Program-made: the position numbers and the translations under genes
Shown: positions 17,689 to 25,158 of the stretch, piece after piece
How the letters are laid out: every line of letters starts with the position of its first letter
Numbering within the stretch: the first letter of the stretch is position 1
Notes under the pieces: generated by a model
Seen by the model: the letters and a program-made list of their open reading frames with translations, nothing else
Databases searched by the model: none
Told to the model about the DNA's origin: nothing
Source: Muribaculaceae bacterium
GTDB lineage: Bacteria > Bacteroidota > Bacteroidia > Bacteroidales > Muribaculaceae
Length of the DNA stretch: 64,000 nt
Direction: 5' to 3'
Assembly: GCA_017619355.1 (NCBI GenBank)
Contig: JAFZSO010000012.1
Location: 1-64,000, forward strand

Positions 17689-17898
17689 TCAACAAGTGGT
17701 TATGCACATTGGGTCGCGCATAATGTAGTCGTGAATCATGGTGTAATACAATTCCATGACAGGCGACAACACATGGGTGCGTGGCGATTTATTCACCTCA
17801 TCGCTGATGAAGGTGTCGATGATGACCTGCTGCTCCTCGTGGCTCAGGTTCTTCATGCGGTTACGCACATTACTCGAAATTACAAATACATTTTTCAT
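17689..17898 (-). CDS. Small hypothetical protein, 69 residues
   Basis: The family is not recognised. The ORF starts MKNVFVISSNVRNRMKNL, is largely helical in composition and ends with two cysteines (MCITTC). Support for a real gene: sensible amino-acid composition, an ATG start, and a perfect hairpin with a T-run about 130 bases downstream. It is divergent from the acidic protein-aguA-aguB operon. No signal peptide, membrane segment or motif. Confidence 0.5.
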   Translation of the reverse strand: MKNVFVISSNVRNRMKNLSHEEQQVIIDTFISDEVNKSPRTHVLSPVMELYYTMIHDYIMRDPMCITTC

Positions 17899-18104
17899 AA
17901 TAGCCTGATTTTAAATTACAATGCAAATTTCTGCGCTAGATGTGCCATCAGATTGCACTATTATCTTAATAAAAATATAATCGGCAAGTTTTTTTGACAA
18001 AAAAAGAATTTTGACACATTTTATTGCACGAATGTATTGTCAATTTAATAGAAATGATTAAATTTGAGCAGCAAAAACAAATCATAACTAAAAACAAGAA
18101 CATC

Positions 18105-18329
18105 ATGAACGACATTTCCGATATCTTAAGTGCTCTGCTTGACCAACATAGCAGAATCAGCGAAGCAGAAGACGAATTCAAGATGATGCTTGATGAAGAC
18201 AAAAGCTTGCTGAGCGACTATAAAGAGTGGTGCGACGAGCGTGGTTATGACACAAAAACCGGTTATCAGGACTACTTCGACGAGTTGATGGAATCGCGCG
18301 ATTCGATTTGGGAGAATATCAATGAGTAA
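18105..18329 (+). CDS. Small acidic protein overlapping the agmatine deiminase gene
   Basis: The ATG at 18105 (MNDISDILSALL) is preferred over frame extensions upstream, which run through AT-rich DNA. The 74-residue product is strongly acidic and probably all-helical, with aromatic residues in its second half (YKEWCDERGYDTKTGYQDYFDELM). The stop overlaps the start of aguA by eight bases, a sign of translational coupling. Function is unknown; the context suggests a subunit or chaperone for putrescine synthesis, or merely a co-transcribed gene. Confidence 0.65.
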   Translation: MNDISDILSALLDQHSRISEAEDEFKMMLDEDKSLLSDYKEWCDERGYDTKTGYQDYFDELMESRDSIWENINE

Positions 18330-19356
18330 TCGCACGCTCCCCCCCGAATGGTTCCCTCAAGATGCAATCTTGATAGCCTGGCCTCATGCCGACACCGATT
18401 GGTTTACCACCTTAAACGATGTCACCAGCTGTTATGTTGAAATTGCCCGCAACATCTTATGCGATGAGCGGCTCATTATCGTGACCCCTTCAATCGATAT
18501 TGTTCAACAACACTTCCCTTATGATGTTACCAGTCAGGAGTCAAGAATCAGCATAGTCTTAGCCGACAGCAACGACACTTGGGCACGTGACCTCGCCCCC
18601 ATTACTGTCATCGAGAACGGCCTTCCCATACCGCTCAACTTCAAGTTCAATGGATGGGGCATGAAATTTGCCGCCAATCACGATAACCAGATAAACCGAC
18701 ACCTCCAAGAACACGGACTGTTTAAAAATGGCCTTGAGAATCATCTTGACATGGTTCTCGAAGGTGGTTCAATAGAAAGCGATGGAAATGGAACCCTCTT
18801 GACTACCACAAGATGCTTGCTCTCGCCCAACCGCAATGAACAATGGGGAAAAACTGAAATTGAACAACAACTTATGAAAAGACTCGGTGCCGAGCAGATT
18901 CTATGGCTTGACCATGGTTTCATTGCCGGTGATGACACCGATTGTCACATCGACACGCTGGCCCGATTTGCCCCGAACAACACTATCATATTTTGTGGAT
19001 CCAACGACCCTGCCGATGAGCACTACGAAGAACTGCAACGCATGAAGGAGCAACTGGCCTCCTTCACTAACATTAATGGCGAGCCCTATCGACTGATAGA
19101 ACTCCCCCTACCCAATCCCATCTTTGATGACGACTATCGCCTGCCAGCCACCTATGCAAACTTCTTGATAACCAACAAGAGTGTGCTGGTGCCCACCTAT
19201 GGCCAGCCTGTAAACGACAAGGCAGCAATGAACGCTATTCAGGTAGCATTCCCGCATCATGTCATTCGAGGCATTGATTGTCTTCCGCTCATCATGCAGC
19301 ACGGTTCGTTGCACTGCGCCACTATGCAATTTCCCGAAAACTCATTAAATATATAG
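18322..19356 (+). CDS. aguA: Agmatine deiminase (peptidylarginine-deiminase family)
   Basis: AguA hydrolyses agmatine to N-carbamoylputrescine and ammonia. The 344-residue protein has the guanidino-group-modifying enzyme signatures: an N-terminal PPEWFPQDAILIAWPH, the substrate-binding WARDLAPI, EGGSIESDG, CHIDTLARF, and the catalytic Cys332 in HGSLHCATM near the C-terminus. It overlaps the small acidic gene upstream and is followed after five bases by the amidase that uses its product, which makes the substrate call firm. A peptidylarginine deiminase role is less likely given no signal peptide. Confidence 0.93.
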   Translation: MSNRTLPPEWFPQDAILIAWPHADTDWFTTLNDVTSCYVEIARNILCDERLIIVTPSIDIVQQHFPYDVTSQESRISIVLADSNDTWARDLAPITVIENGLPIPLNFKFNGWGMKFAANHDNQINRHLQEHGLFKNGLENHLDMVLEGGSIESDGNGTLLTTTRCLLSPNRNEQWGKTEIEQQLMKRLGAEQILWLDHGFIAGDDTDCHIDTLARFAPNNTIIFCGSNDPADEHYEELQRMKEQLASFTNINGEPYRLIELPLPNPIFDDDYRLPATYANFLITNKSVLVPTYGQPVNDKAAMNAIQVAFPHHVIRGIDCLPLIMQHGSLHCATMQFPENSLNI

Positions 19357-19361
19357 CAATC

Positions 19362-20240
19362 ATGAAAATTGGCATCATTCAACAGCATAACACTGCCGAT
19401 GTGCAGGACAACCGCACCCGATTGGCGCAAAAGATAACCCAGCTCGCCCAGCAGGGCACCGAACTCATCGTGATGCAGGAACTGCACGACTCGCTCTACT
19501 TTTGCCAGGTGGAAGATGTGAAGAACTTCAACCTTGCCGTCGAGATTCCAGGTGATGTGACAAACTTCTACTCTTCGCTGGCAAAAGACAACCAGATAGT
19601 TCTGGTTACTTCGCTCTTCGAAAAGCGTGCTACGGGCCTTTACCACAACACAGCCGTTGTATTTGAAAAGGACGGCACGATTGCTGGTAAATATCGCAAG
19701 ATGCACATTCCCGACGATCCCGCCTATTATGAGAAATTCTATTTTACGCCGGGCGATATTGGCTTTGAACCCATCGACACATCGGTGGGCAGGCTGGGCG
19801 TGCTCGTATGCTGGGATCAATGGTATCCTGAGGCAGCCAGGCTAATGGCACTACGTGGCGCACAACTGCTCATCTACCCCACGGCCATCGGATATGAGAG
19901 CACTGATACCCCACAAGAGAAGAAACGCCAGATTGATGCTTGGACCACTGTACAGCGTGGTCATGCCATCGCCAATGGACTGCCCGTAGTCACCGTGAAT
20001 CGCTGTGGTATTGAAGACGACCCGAGCCATCAGACTCAGGGCATTCAGTTCTGGGGAAGCAGCTTCGTTGCAGGACCTCAAGGCGAAATCCTCTATCAGG
20101 CATCACAAGATGAAGAAACCGAAACCATTATAGAAGTTTCGCTTGAGCGTTCAGAGATTGTGCGTCGCTGGTGGCCCTTCCTGCGCGACCGTCGCATCGA
20201 CTACTATAGCGATCTGAACCGCCGCTTTATCGACGAATAA
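19362..20240 (+). CDS. aguB: N-carbamoylputrescine amidase
   Basis: AguB hydrolyses N-carbamoylputrescine to putrescine, CO2 and ammonia. The start is set at the ATG at 19362 (MKIGIIQQHN), because the open frame before it only overlaps aguA. The 292-residue protein is a nitrilase-superfamily enzyme with the catalytic triad in place: Glu40 (MQELHD), Lys113 (GKYRKMH) and Cys150 (LVCWDQWYPEAAR). The residues after the Cys and the WGSSFVAGP motif are those of the carbamoylputrescine branch. With aguA it forms a complete agmatine-to-putrescine route; an arginine decarboxylase is not in this window. Confidence 0.94.
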   Translation: MKIGIIQQHNTADVQDNRTRLAQKITQLAQQGTELIVMQELHDSLYFCQVEDVKNFNLAVEIPGDVTNFYSSLAKDNQIVLVTSLFEKRATGLYHNTAVVFEKDGTIAGKYRKMHIPDDPAYYEKFYFTPGDIGFEPIDTSVGRLGVLVCWDQWYPEAARLMALRGAQLLIYPTAIGYESTDTPQEKKRQIDAWTTVQRGHAIANGLPVVTVNRCGIEDDPSHQTQGIQFWGSSFVAGPQGEILYQASQDEETETIIEVSLERSEIVRRWWPFLRDRRIDYYSDLNRRFIDE

Positions 20241-20265
20241 CACTTTGTTAAACCGGAATATGAAA

Positions 20266-20295
20266 AGCGCCATCCACATTCCTGTAGGTGGCGTT
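20266..20295. terminator. Bidirectional hairpin between convergent aguB and DUF5686 genes
   Basis: CGCCATCCAC (20268-20277) pairs imperfectly with GTAGGTGGCG (20284-20293), with one wobble and one mismatch. A-rich sequence precedes it and TTCTTTG follows, so it could terminate either transcript. Confidence 0.5.
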
Positions 20296-20324
20296 CTTTG
20301 TTGCAGAATAATTGTGACCTGTAA

Positions 20325-22862
20325 TTAGAAGGCGATGTGAACCTGTACTCTCAAACCACTCCGGTCGACACCTGGCGTGTCGCGATAGGTGAGGCGCCAC
20401 ACATAGTCCAGACGCAGGAACGAAAGAATGTTGTCAATGCCAACCCCAATTTCCATATAGGGCTTCTTGCCCATGGGCTGACAATTTGTCGTTTCAGGGA
20501 ATCGATACACATCGGCAGTTTTCTCAGGATTGTTTTTGCTGGTAAGACCGCCATAAATGCCGCGGAACGACAACACCTCGCGCAACTTCAGTTTCTTGAC
20601 CAGCGGAATGCGGTTGAAGATGAGGCCATTCATCCAGTAGGTCAAATCCCACGACACATATTGGTCGGTAGCAAACTCCATCGCATTCATCAGCGAGTAG
20701 GTTTCTGGCTGAATGGTATATGACAGGTTAGCATTGGGTATCATCAAATCGGAATAAGCCACCTTGCTCCAAATCTTGCCCGCCTTCACAATCACATCGG
20801 TATAGCCAAAGGCTGAGAACCAGAAACGCTTCTGTATGGCAAACTCTGTCTTGTTCACTTCAAAGTCGCCTCCCAAAAAGCCTTTGGGCATATAGGTGTG
20901 CTGTAACGAAATGATGGGATTGTCGATATTGATAGGGAAACGATAACTGCGGGTCTGATAGAATTTCTCGCCTGGAGCATAACGTAATCCAACTGTGAAA
21001 CCTGCAGTATTGTAATGGTTGAACATTTGCCCATAACCGTCCTCAAAGGGCAAAAACTGCGTAGCCTCATGACGCTGATGAGATATGCCAGCTGTGACCG
21101 ACAAGCCATTGAGTAACTCAAGTTTGTAGTCAAGATTGGTGCGGCGCAGATATATCATCTTGTCGTCGGTCTTGCGTCTAATAGCAAGAAAGGCATTGTC
21201 TTGACTTGTAAACTGGTAGTGCTGCCCTATCTTGTCAACATCATACTGATGCGAGACTTTCAATGAATGTATCGGGAACTCGTTACCATGATATTTCTTC
21301 TCGTTAAAAGAATACTCAACTTCACCCATATACTTCAGCTTCTCATCCTTGAAACCATAGGCGACATACGCCTTGCCGAACCAGTGATTGTTGAGGTTTG
21401 CCGTAGTCATACCGCCCAACTTGAGCCTGAATCCCTCCAGCTTATTCCAATTGATGAAGGTGTTGAGCGGACCAAAGTCGAATTTGCTAGGATTGCCGGT
21501 CGACACATAGCCATTGAGCAGCGTAAGCGCCACTTTCTCGGTCCAGTAGAAGAACTTCGACTTGCGCAAGCGAGCCAACATACCACCCACATCGTTATCT
21601 TTCGTCTTGGCGGTTACCGGACGCAGACGGCTCCATTCCTCTTTGCTCAAACTCGTGGCATTGTCAGCAATGATTTCCTGCGCGCTTTTATCGAAAATAG
21701 ATTGGTCGAGAGGTGGTTCAAAATGATGACTGATATATAGCGTCTTGCGATGGGCGTAAAACTCCTGTGCGCCCTTGATTACCTTGAACTCCACGGTCAC
21801 ATCGTCGCGGGTCTTGAGGCGGCTGCCATCGGTGGCACGATCATAATCCTGCTCAATATAAAGTCGTTTCACATAGTTAAGATTGATCGACGTGGGTGTG
21901 GTCATCATCACCTTCTTGATAAAACGGGAGGAATCGTTGAGCAACACATACACCCGACCAATGAAACCAAACGACTCAGGGTTGAAAGGAACAAACGACA
22001 GCCTCACACACAGGTCGCCATCAATATCGACAGTGTCGGTTAAATAATACTTGTAGAAACTTGAACCAATACTTGAAAGTGGGCTAACGAATCTATTCTG
22101 CATAAGCTGAATATCGTTATCATAAATATCGATTTCTCTGACGGCATCGTCGAGAAAACGCTCCACGCTTGCAGCGTCCAAACCATCTTCAATGCCCTCG
22201 TGTTGCTTGGCAAGAATCAGGCTCTTGTGCACCTTGGGATTATTACGGAAATACTCTTTTGAGTAATTTTCAGTCACCGATACAGGCAAAATGGGCTTTC
22301 CTGTAATGGGGAGTGTGTCGACATATTCATTCAGAAAGTCGAATTTCTTGAGAAGTTTGTTCTCCTCTTCCCTATTCATATTGTTGAGCCCAAAGGTCAT
22401 CAACTCATATTTGTCATAGCCAAAATAGGGCTTGAGCAAAGGGTCGTCGTCCCTCATGTGACGGCGGATATCTTCCATGAAGGCAATAGCAGGATTACCC
22501 TTTTTCTCATATTTCTCCTTGCGCTTGCGGTCGATAATCACCTCGTCAAGAATGCGGCTCGTGGAGGCGATATAGATGACAAAAGGATTCTTTACCTCAC
22601 TCAACCTCACCTCTTTAGGCTCATAGCCCAAGACCTGCACCCTAAGCACCGAGTTGAGGGGCATCGACAAGGCAAACTCCCCTTTCACATTTGCAATGAT
22701 GCCTTCGCCAGTTCCTTTCACCATCACAGAAGCATATGGCACTGGTTCATCGGCCACAGAGTCCTTCACCACGCCATGCAGTTCCACATAGTGCTGCGCA
22801 CCAGCCCCAAAGGCGGTGCACAAAAACAATGTCAGCAATATGTAGAACACATTTTTTTGCAT
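20325..22862 (-). CDS. DUF5686 outer membrane protein with carboxypeptidase-regulatory-like domain
   Basis: The 845-residue protein begins with a signal peptide (VFYILLTLFLCTAFGAGAQ). Residues of about 28-105 are a carboxypeptidase-D regulatory-like beta-sandwich (HGVVKDSVADEPVPYASVMV...GYEPKEVRL), the plug-like unit found at the start of many Bacteroidota outer membrane proteins. From residue 110 on it matches the DUF5686 family, and the C-terminal half has alternating strands ending in a terminal aromatic residue (VQVHIAF), as in outer-membrane barrels. Transported or assembled substrate unknown. It has its own promoter (22900-22931) and convergent neighbour aguB. Confidence 0.75.
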   Translation of the reverse strand: MQKNVFYILLTLFLCTAFGAGAQHYVELHGVVKDSVADEPVPYASVMVKGTGEGIIANVKGEFALSMPLNSVLRVQVLGYEPKEVRLSEVKNPFVIYIASTSRILDEVIIDRKRKEKYEKKGNPAIAFMEDIRRHMRDDDPLLKPYFGYDKYELMTFGLNNMNREEENKLLKKFDFLNEYVDTLPITGKPILPVSVTENYSKEYFRNNPKVHKSLILAKQHEGIEDGLDAASVERFLDDAVREIDIYDNDIQLMQNRFVSPLSSIGSSFYKYYLTDTVDIDGDLCVRLSFVPFNPESFGFIGRVYVLLNDSSRFIKKVMMTTPTSINLNYVKRLYIEQDYDRATDGSRLKTRDDVTVEFKVIKGAQEFYAHRKTLYISHHFEPPLDQSIFDKSAQEIIADNATSLSKEEWSRLRPVTAKTKDNDVGGMLARLRKSKFFYWTEKVALTLLNGYVSTGNPSKFDFGPLNTFINWNKLEGFRLKLGGMTTANLNNHWFGKAYVAYGFKDEKLKYMGEVEYSFNEKKYHGNEFPIHSLKVSHQYDVDKIGQHYQFTSQDNAFLAIRRKTDDKMIYLRRTNLDYKLELLNGLSVTAGISHQRHEATQFLPFEDGYGQMFNHYNTAGFTVGLRYAPGEKFYQTRSYRFPINIDNPIISLQHTYMPKGFLGGDFEVNKTEFAIQKRFWFSAFGYTDVIVKAGKIWSKVAYSDLMIPNANLSYTIQPETYSLMNAMEFATDQYVSWDLTYWMNGLIFNRIPLVKKLKLREVLSFRGIYGGLTSKNNPEKTADVYRFPETTNCQPMGKKPYMEIGVGIDNILSFLRLDYVWRLTYRDTPGVDRSGLRVQVHIAF

Positions 22863-22899
22863 GAACAGCTTTCGTTGTCGATGATTATTTTTAATTTTG

Positions 22900-22931
22900 C
22901 AAAAGTAATGATTTTATACGGATTTCAACAA
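22900..22931 (-). promoter_or_regulatory. Promoter of the DUF5686 gene
   Basis: Minus-strand TTG (22931-22929), 21-base spacer, TACTTTTG (22907-22900). The box abuts, base to base, a plus-strand TAATTTTG (22892-22899) that could serve the divergent CYTH gene. Confidence 0.6.
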
Positions 22932-22955
22932 CTCAATTCATCACATTATAATATT

Positions 22956-23426
22956 ATGGGCAAGGAAATAGAACATAAGTATCTTGTGCGCAACGAGAGT
23001 TTCAAACAAATGTGCAGCGAGACCATCGACATGGCTCAAGGATATCTTTCTCGCCAAAAAGGACGCACTGTGCGTGTGAGGATAGCCGGCAATCAGGGCT
23101 TCATCACCATCAAGGGGCCTAACGACAATGCCACAAGAGATGAATTTGAGTATGCCATACCGCTTGCCGATGCACAAGCCATGCTAAAGATGTGCCCGCC
23201 CCCTGTCATCAGCAAAACGAGGCACATAGTATATTTTGAGGGGAACAAATGGGAAGTAGACGAGTTTCATGACCAACTCGAAGGACTGGTGACAGCCGAG
23301 ATTGAACTGCCGACGGCCGATTATCAGTATGCCCTACCTGACTTTGTGGGACGCGATGTGACGGGTGACCGCCGATTCTACAACTCTTGTCTCACTACTT
23401 TTGACGACCTAAAATCGGCGCTCTAA
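22956..23426 (+). CDS. CYTH domain protein (triphosphate tunnel fold)
   Basis: The ATG at 22956 gives MGKEIEHKYLV, which carries the defining ExExK motif (EIEHK) of CYTH proteins at the very N-terminus. The 156-residue length fits the short single-domain bacterial forms. Other tunnel residues visible include the Arg pairs in GRTVRVRI, ITIKGP, and EIELP near the end. These enzymes hydrolyse inorganic tripolyphosphate or related triphosphates; the substrate is not resolved here. The gene's stop overlaps the convergent rlmD gene by 18 bases. The long open frame upstream belongs to antisense of DUF5686. Confidence 0.85.
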   Translation: MGKEIEHKYLVRNESFKQMCSETIDMAQGYLSRQKGRTVRVRIAGNQGFITIKGPNDNATRDEFEYAIPLADAQAMLKMCPPPVISKTRHIVYFEGNKWEVDEFHDQLEGLVTAEIELPTADYQYALPDFVGRDVTGDRRFYNSCLTTFDDLKSAL

Positions 23427-24821
23427 AGCCACTACATTCTCTACATGCTGCGTGTGGGGGAACATGTCGACCGGCTGGACCTCTTCCACGCTATATTTCT
23501 CGTCAAGCATCGCCAGATCACGCGCCTGAGTGGCAGGATTGCAGCTCACATACACCAGTCGTTTGGGCTGAGCATTCAATATCACTTTCACCACATCTTC
23601 GTGCATGCCGGCGCGAGGCGGGTCAATAATCATCACATCGGGGCAACCATGCTGTTGCACAAAGTCGTCGGTCAAAATGTCCTTCATGTCTCCGGCATAG
23701 AAGAGCGTGTTCTCTATTCCGTTCACACGCGAGTTGAGTTTTGCGTCTTCAATAGCCTCGGGCACATACTCGATGCCTATCACCTGACGGGCCTGCCGGG
23801 CCACGAAGTTGGCAATGGTACCCGTGCCTGTATAAAGGTCATAAACAAGCTCGCTGCCAGTAAGCCGTGCCATGCGACGAGCTACTTTATAGAGTTCATA
23901 GGCTTGGGCAGAGTTGGTCTGATAGAATGACTTAGGTCCTACCCTGAACTTCAGGCCCTCCATCTCTTCTTCGATGTAGTCACGACCCGAGAATAGCACA
24001 AACTGCTGGTCATTGAGCGAATCGTTGCACTTGAGATTCACTACATACTGCAGCGAGGTGATTTGCGGGAAAGCAGCCTTGATGGCTTGCATCATTTCAT
24101 GAATGGCAGTCTTGTCATCGGCACCAAACACAACCACGAGCATCACCTCTCCAGTGCTTGAGGTGCGTATCATGAGTGTGCGCATCAGTCCCTGATTGGC
24201 ACGCAGGTCGAAGAAGGAGTAACCATGCTGCTTGGCATGCAGGCGAATGAAATTCCTGATTTGGTTCGACACATCGTCCTGCAACCAGCATTTGTTGATA
24301 TCGAGCACCTTGTCGAAGGCATTGGGGATGTGAAAGCCCAGCGCATTGCGGTCGTCGAACTGCTCATCGCTCTCAAGCTGCTCACGAGTGAGCCACGACT
24401 TATTGGAGAAAGTGAATTCCAGTTTGTTACGGTAAAAACATGTATTGGCCGACCCCAAAATGGGATTGATGGCCGGCAACTGCACCTTGGCGATACGCTC
24501 AAGGGCATCCTCTACTTGCTGCTGCTTGAACTTGAGTTGCTGCTGGTAAGGGATGTGCTGAAATTTGCAGCCACCACACACGCCATAGTGCTCACAGAAA
24601 GGATCCACACGCATGGGGCTGACCGTGTGCATAGCCACGATTTTGCCCTCGGCAAAGGAGTGACGTTTTTTGGTCAATTGCACATCAACCACATCGCCAG
24701 GAGCGCCAAAGGGCACAAACACCACCATATCGTTCCAGCGGCCCAGGCTCTTCCCCTCGGCGGCAATCGCTGTTATTTCCAGTTTCTCGACAACCGGCAA
24801 TTCTCTTCTTTTTCTGCTCAC
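23409..24821 (-). CDS. rlmD: 23S rRNA (uracil-5-)-methyltransferase, RlmD/RumA type
   Basis: The 470-residue protein has a TRAM-like N-terminal domain (residues 10-65) and Cys76, Cys82, Cys85 and Cys178, arranged as in the iron-sulfur cluster of RumA. A Rossmann SAM-binding domain (YDLYTGTGTIANFVA) follows, with the catalytic loop VYVSCNPATQARDL near the C-terminus. The start is a GTG (24821). It methylates a uracil in rRNA; which position cannot be told from sequence alone, as RlmCD and TrmA-like paralogues share motifs. A -7 box (TATCTTTG, 24870-24863) lies 42 bases upstream. Its 3' end overlaps the CYTH gene. Confidence 0.88.
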   Translation of the reverse strand: MSRKRRELPVVEKLEITAIAAEGKSLGRWNDMVVFVPFGAPGDVVDVQLTKKRHSFAEGKIVAMHTVSPMRVDPFCEHYGVCGGCKFQHIPYQQQLKFKQQQVEDALERIAKVQLPAINPILGSANTCFYRNKLEFTFSNKSWLTREQLESDEQFDDRNALGFHIPNAFDKVLDINKCWLQDDVSNQIRNFIRLHAKQHGYSFFDLRANQGLMRTLMIRTSSTGEVMLVVVFGADDKTAIHEMMQAIKAAFPQITSLQYVVNLKCNDSLNDQQFVLFSGRDYIEEEMEGLKFRVGPKSFYQTNSAQAYELYKVARRMARLTGSELVYDLYTGTGTIANFVARQARQVIGIEYVPEAIEDAKLNSRVNGIENTLFYAGDMKDILTDDFVQQHGCPDVMIIDPPRAGMHEDVVKVILNAQPKRLVYVSCNPATQARDLAMLDEKYSVEEVQPVDMFPHTQHVENVVALERRF

Positions 24822-24862
24822 GGTCTATCTAATTATTCTGTTTTATCTCGTTTTTTGCACTG

Positions 24863-24870
24863 CAAAGATA
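24863..24870 (-). promoter_or_regulatory. -7 box upstream of rlmD
   Basis: TATCTTTG on the minus strand 42 bases before the GTG start. No TTG is at the usual spacing, so only the -7 element supports it. Confidence 0.4.
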
Positions 24871-24927
24871 ATGAATATCTCCTATTAGTTAAAAAATATT
24901 TTTATTTACGCATTAAAATGACTTTAC

Positions 24928-24961
24928 TTGCCTGATGATTAAGATTTTTTTAGTAACTTTG
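24928..24961 (+). promoter_or_regulatory. Promoter of the ppdK leader
   Basis: TAACTTTG (24954-24961) is an exact -7 box. The nearest TTG (24928-24930) gives a 23-base spacer, longer than the usual 19-21. Transcription would start near 24967, about 190 bases before ppdK. Confidence 0.55.
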
Positions 24962-24971
24962 CACGTCAAAA

Positions 24972-25073
24972 ATGCAGCGTATGCATCTGTTTCTTGTCGA
25001 TTTTGATGGCAATCGAGTCATAACCCTTGCAAAATGCACCGTTTTGGTTGCGAATCAAAACCGATTGAATTAG
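24972..25073 (+). CDS. Possible 33-residue leader peptide ahead of ppdK
   Basis: An ATG ten bases past the -7 box opens a 33-codon frame (MQRMHLFLVDFDGNRV...) ending in TAG at 25071-25073. It ends 24 bases before a hairpin with a T-run and holds an inverted repeat (GTTTTG 25041-25046, CAAAAC 25056-25061) in its second half. The arrangement resembles a translated attenuation leader. There is no repeated single-residue run such as a His or Leu tract, so what would stall it is unclear. It may also be chance. Confidence 0.4.
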   Translation: MQRMHLFLVDFDGNRVITLAKCTVLVANQNRLN

Positions 25074-25096
25074 TTGTTTTTCAGCATTTTCATGAC

Positions 25097-25121
25097 GGGA
25101 TTTCTACAATCCCCCTTTTTT
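25097..25121 (+). terminator. Attenuator-like hairpin in the ppdK leader
   Basis: GGGATT (25097-25102) pairs with AATCCC (25108-25113) across a five-base loop, followed by CC and six T (25116-25121). There is no plus-strand gene upstream for it to terminate, so it would act within the ppdK leader, 38 bases before the ATG. Confidence 0.5.
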
Positions 25122-25158
25122 GCTTAAAATTTATTATTCATAAAAATTTTATCATTTA

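Larger units (their letters stand above)
24822..25158. other. Intergenic region between rlmD and ppdK
   Basis: This 337-base stretch holds the rlmD -7 box (24863-24870), then the ppdK promoter (24928-24961), a possible leader ORF (24972-25073) and an attenuator-like hairpin (25097-25121), all on the ppdK side. Nothing else is recognised. Confidence 0.6.
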
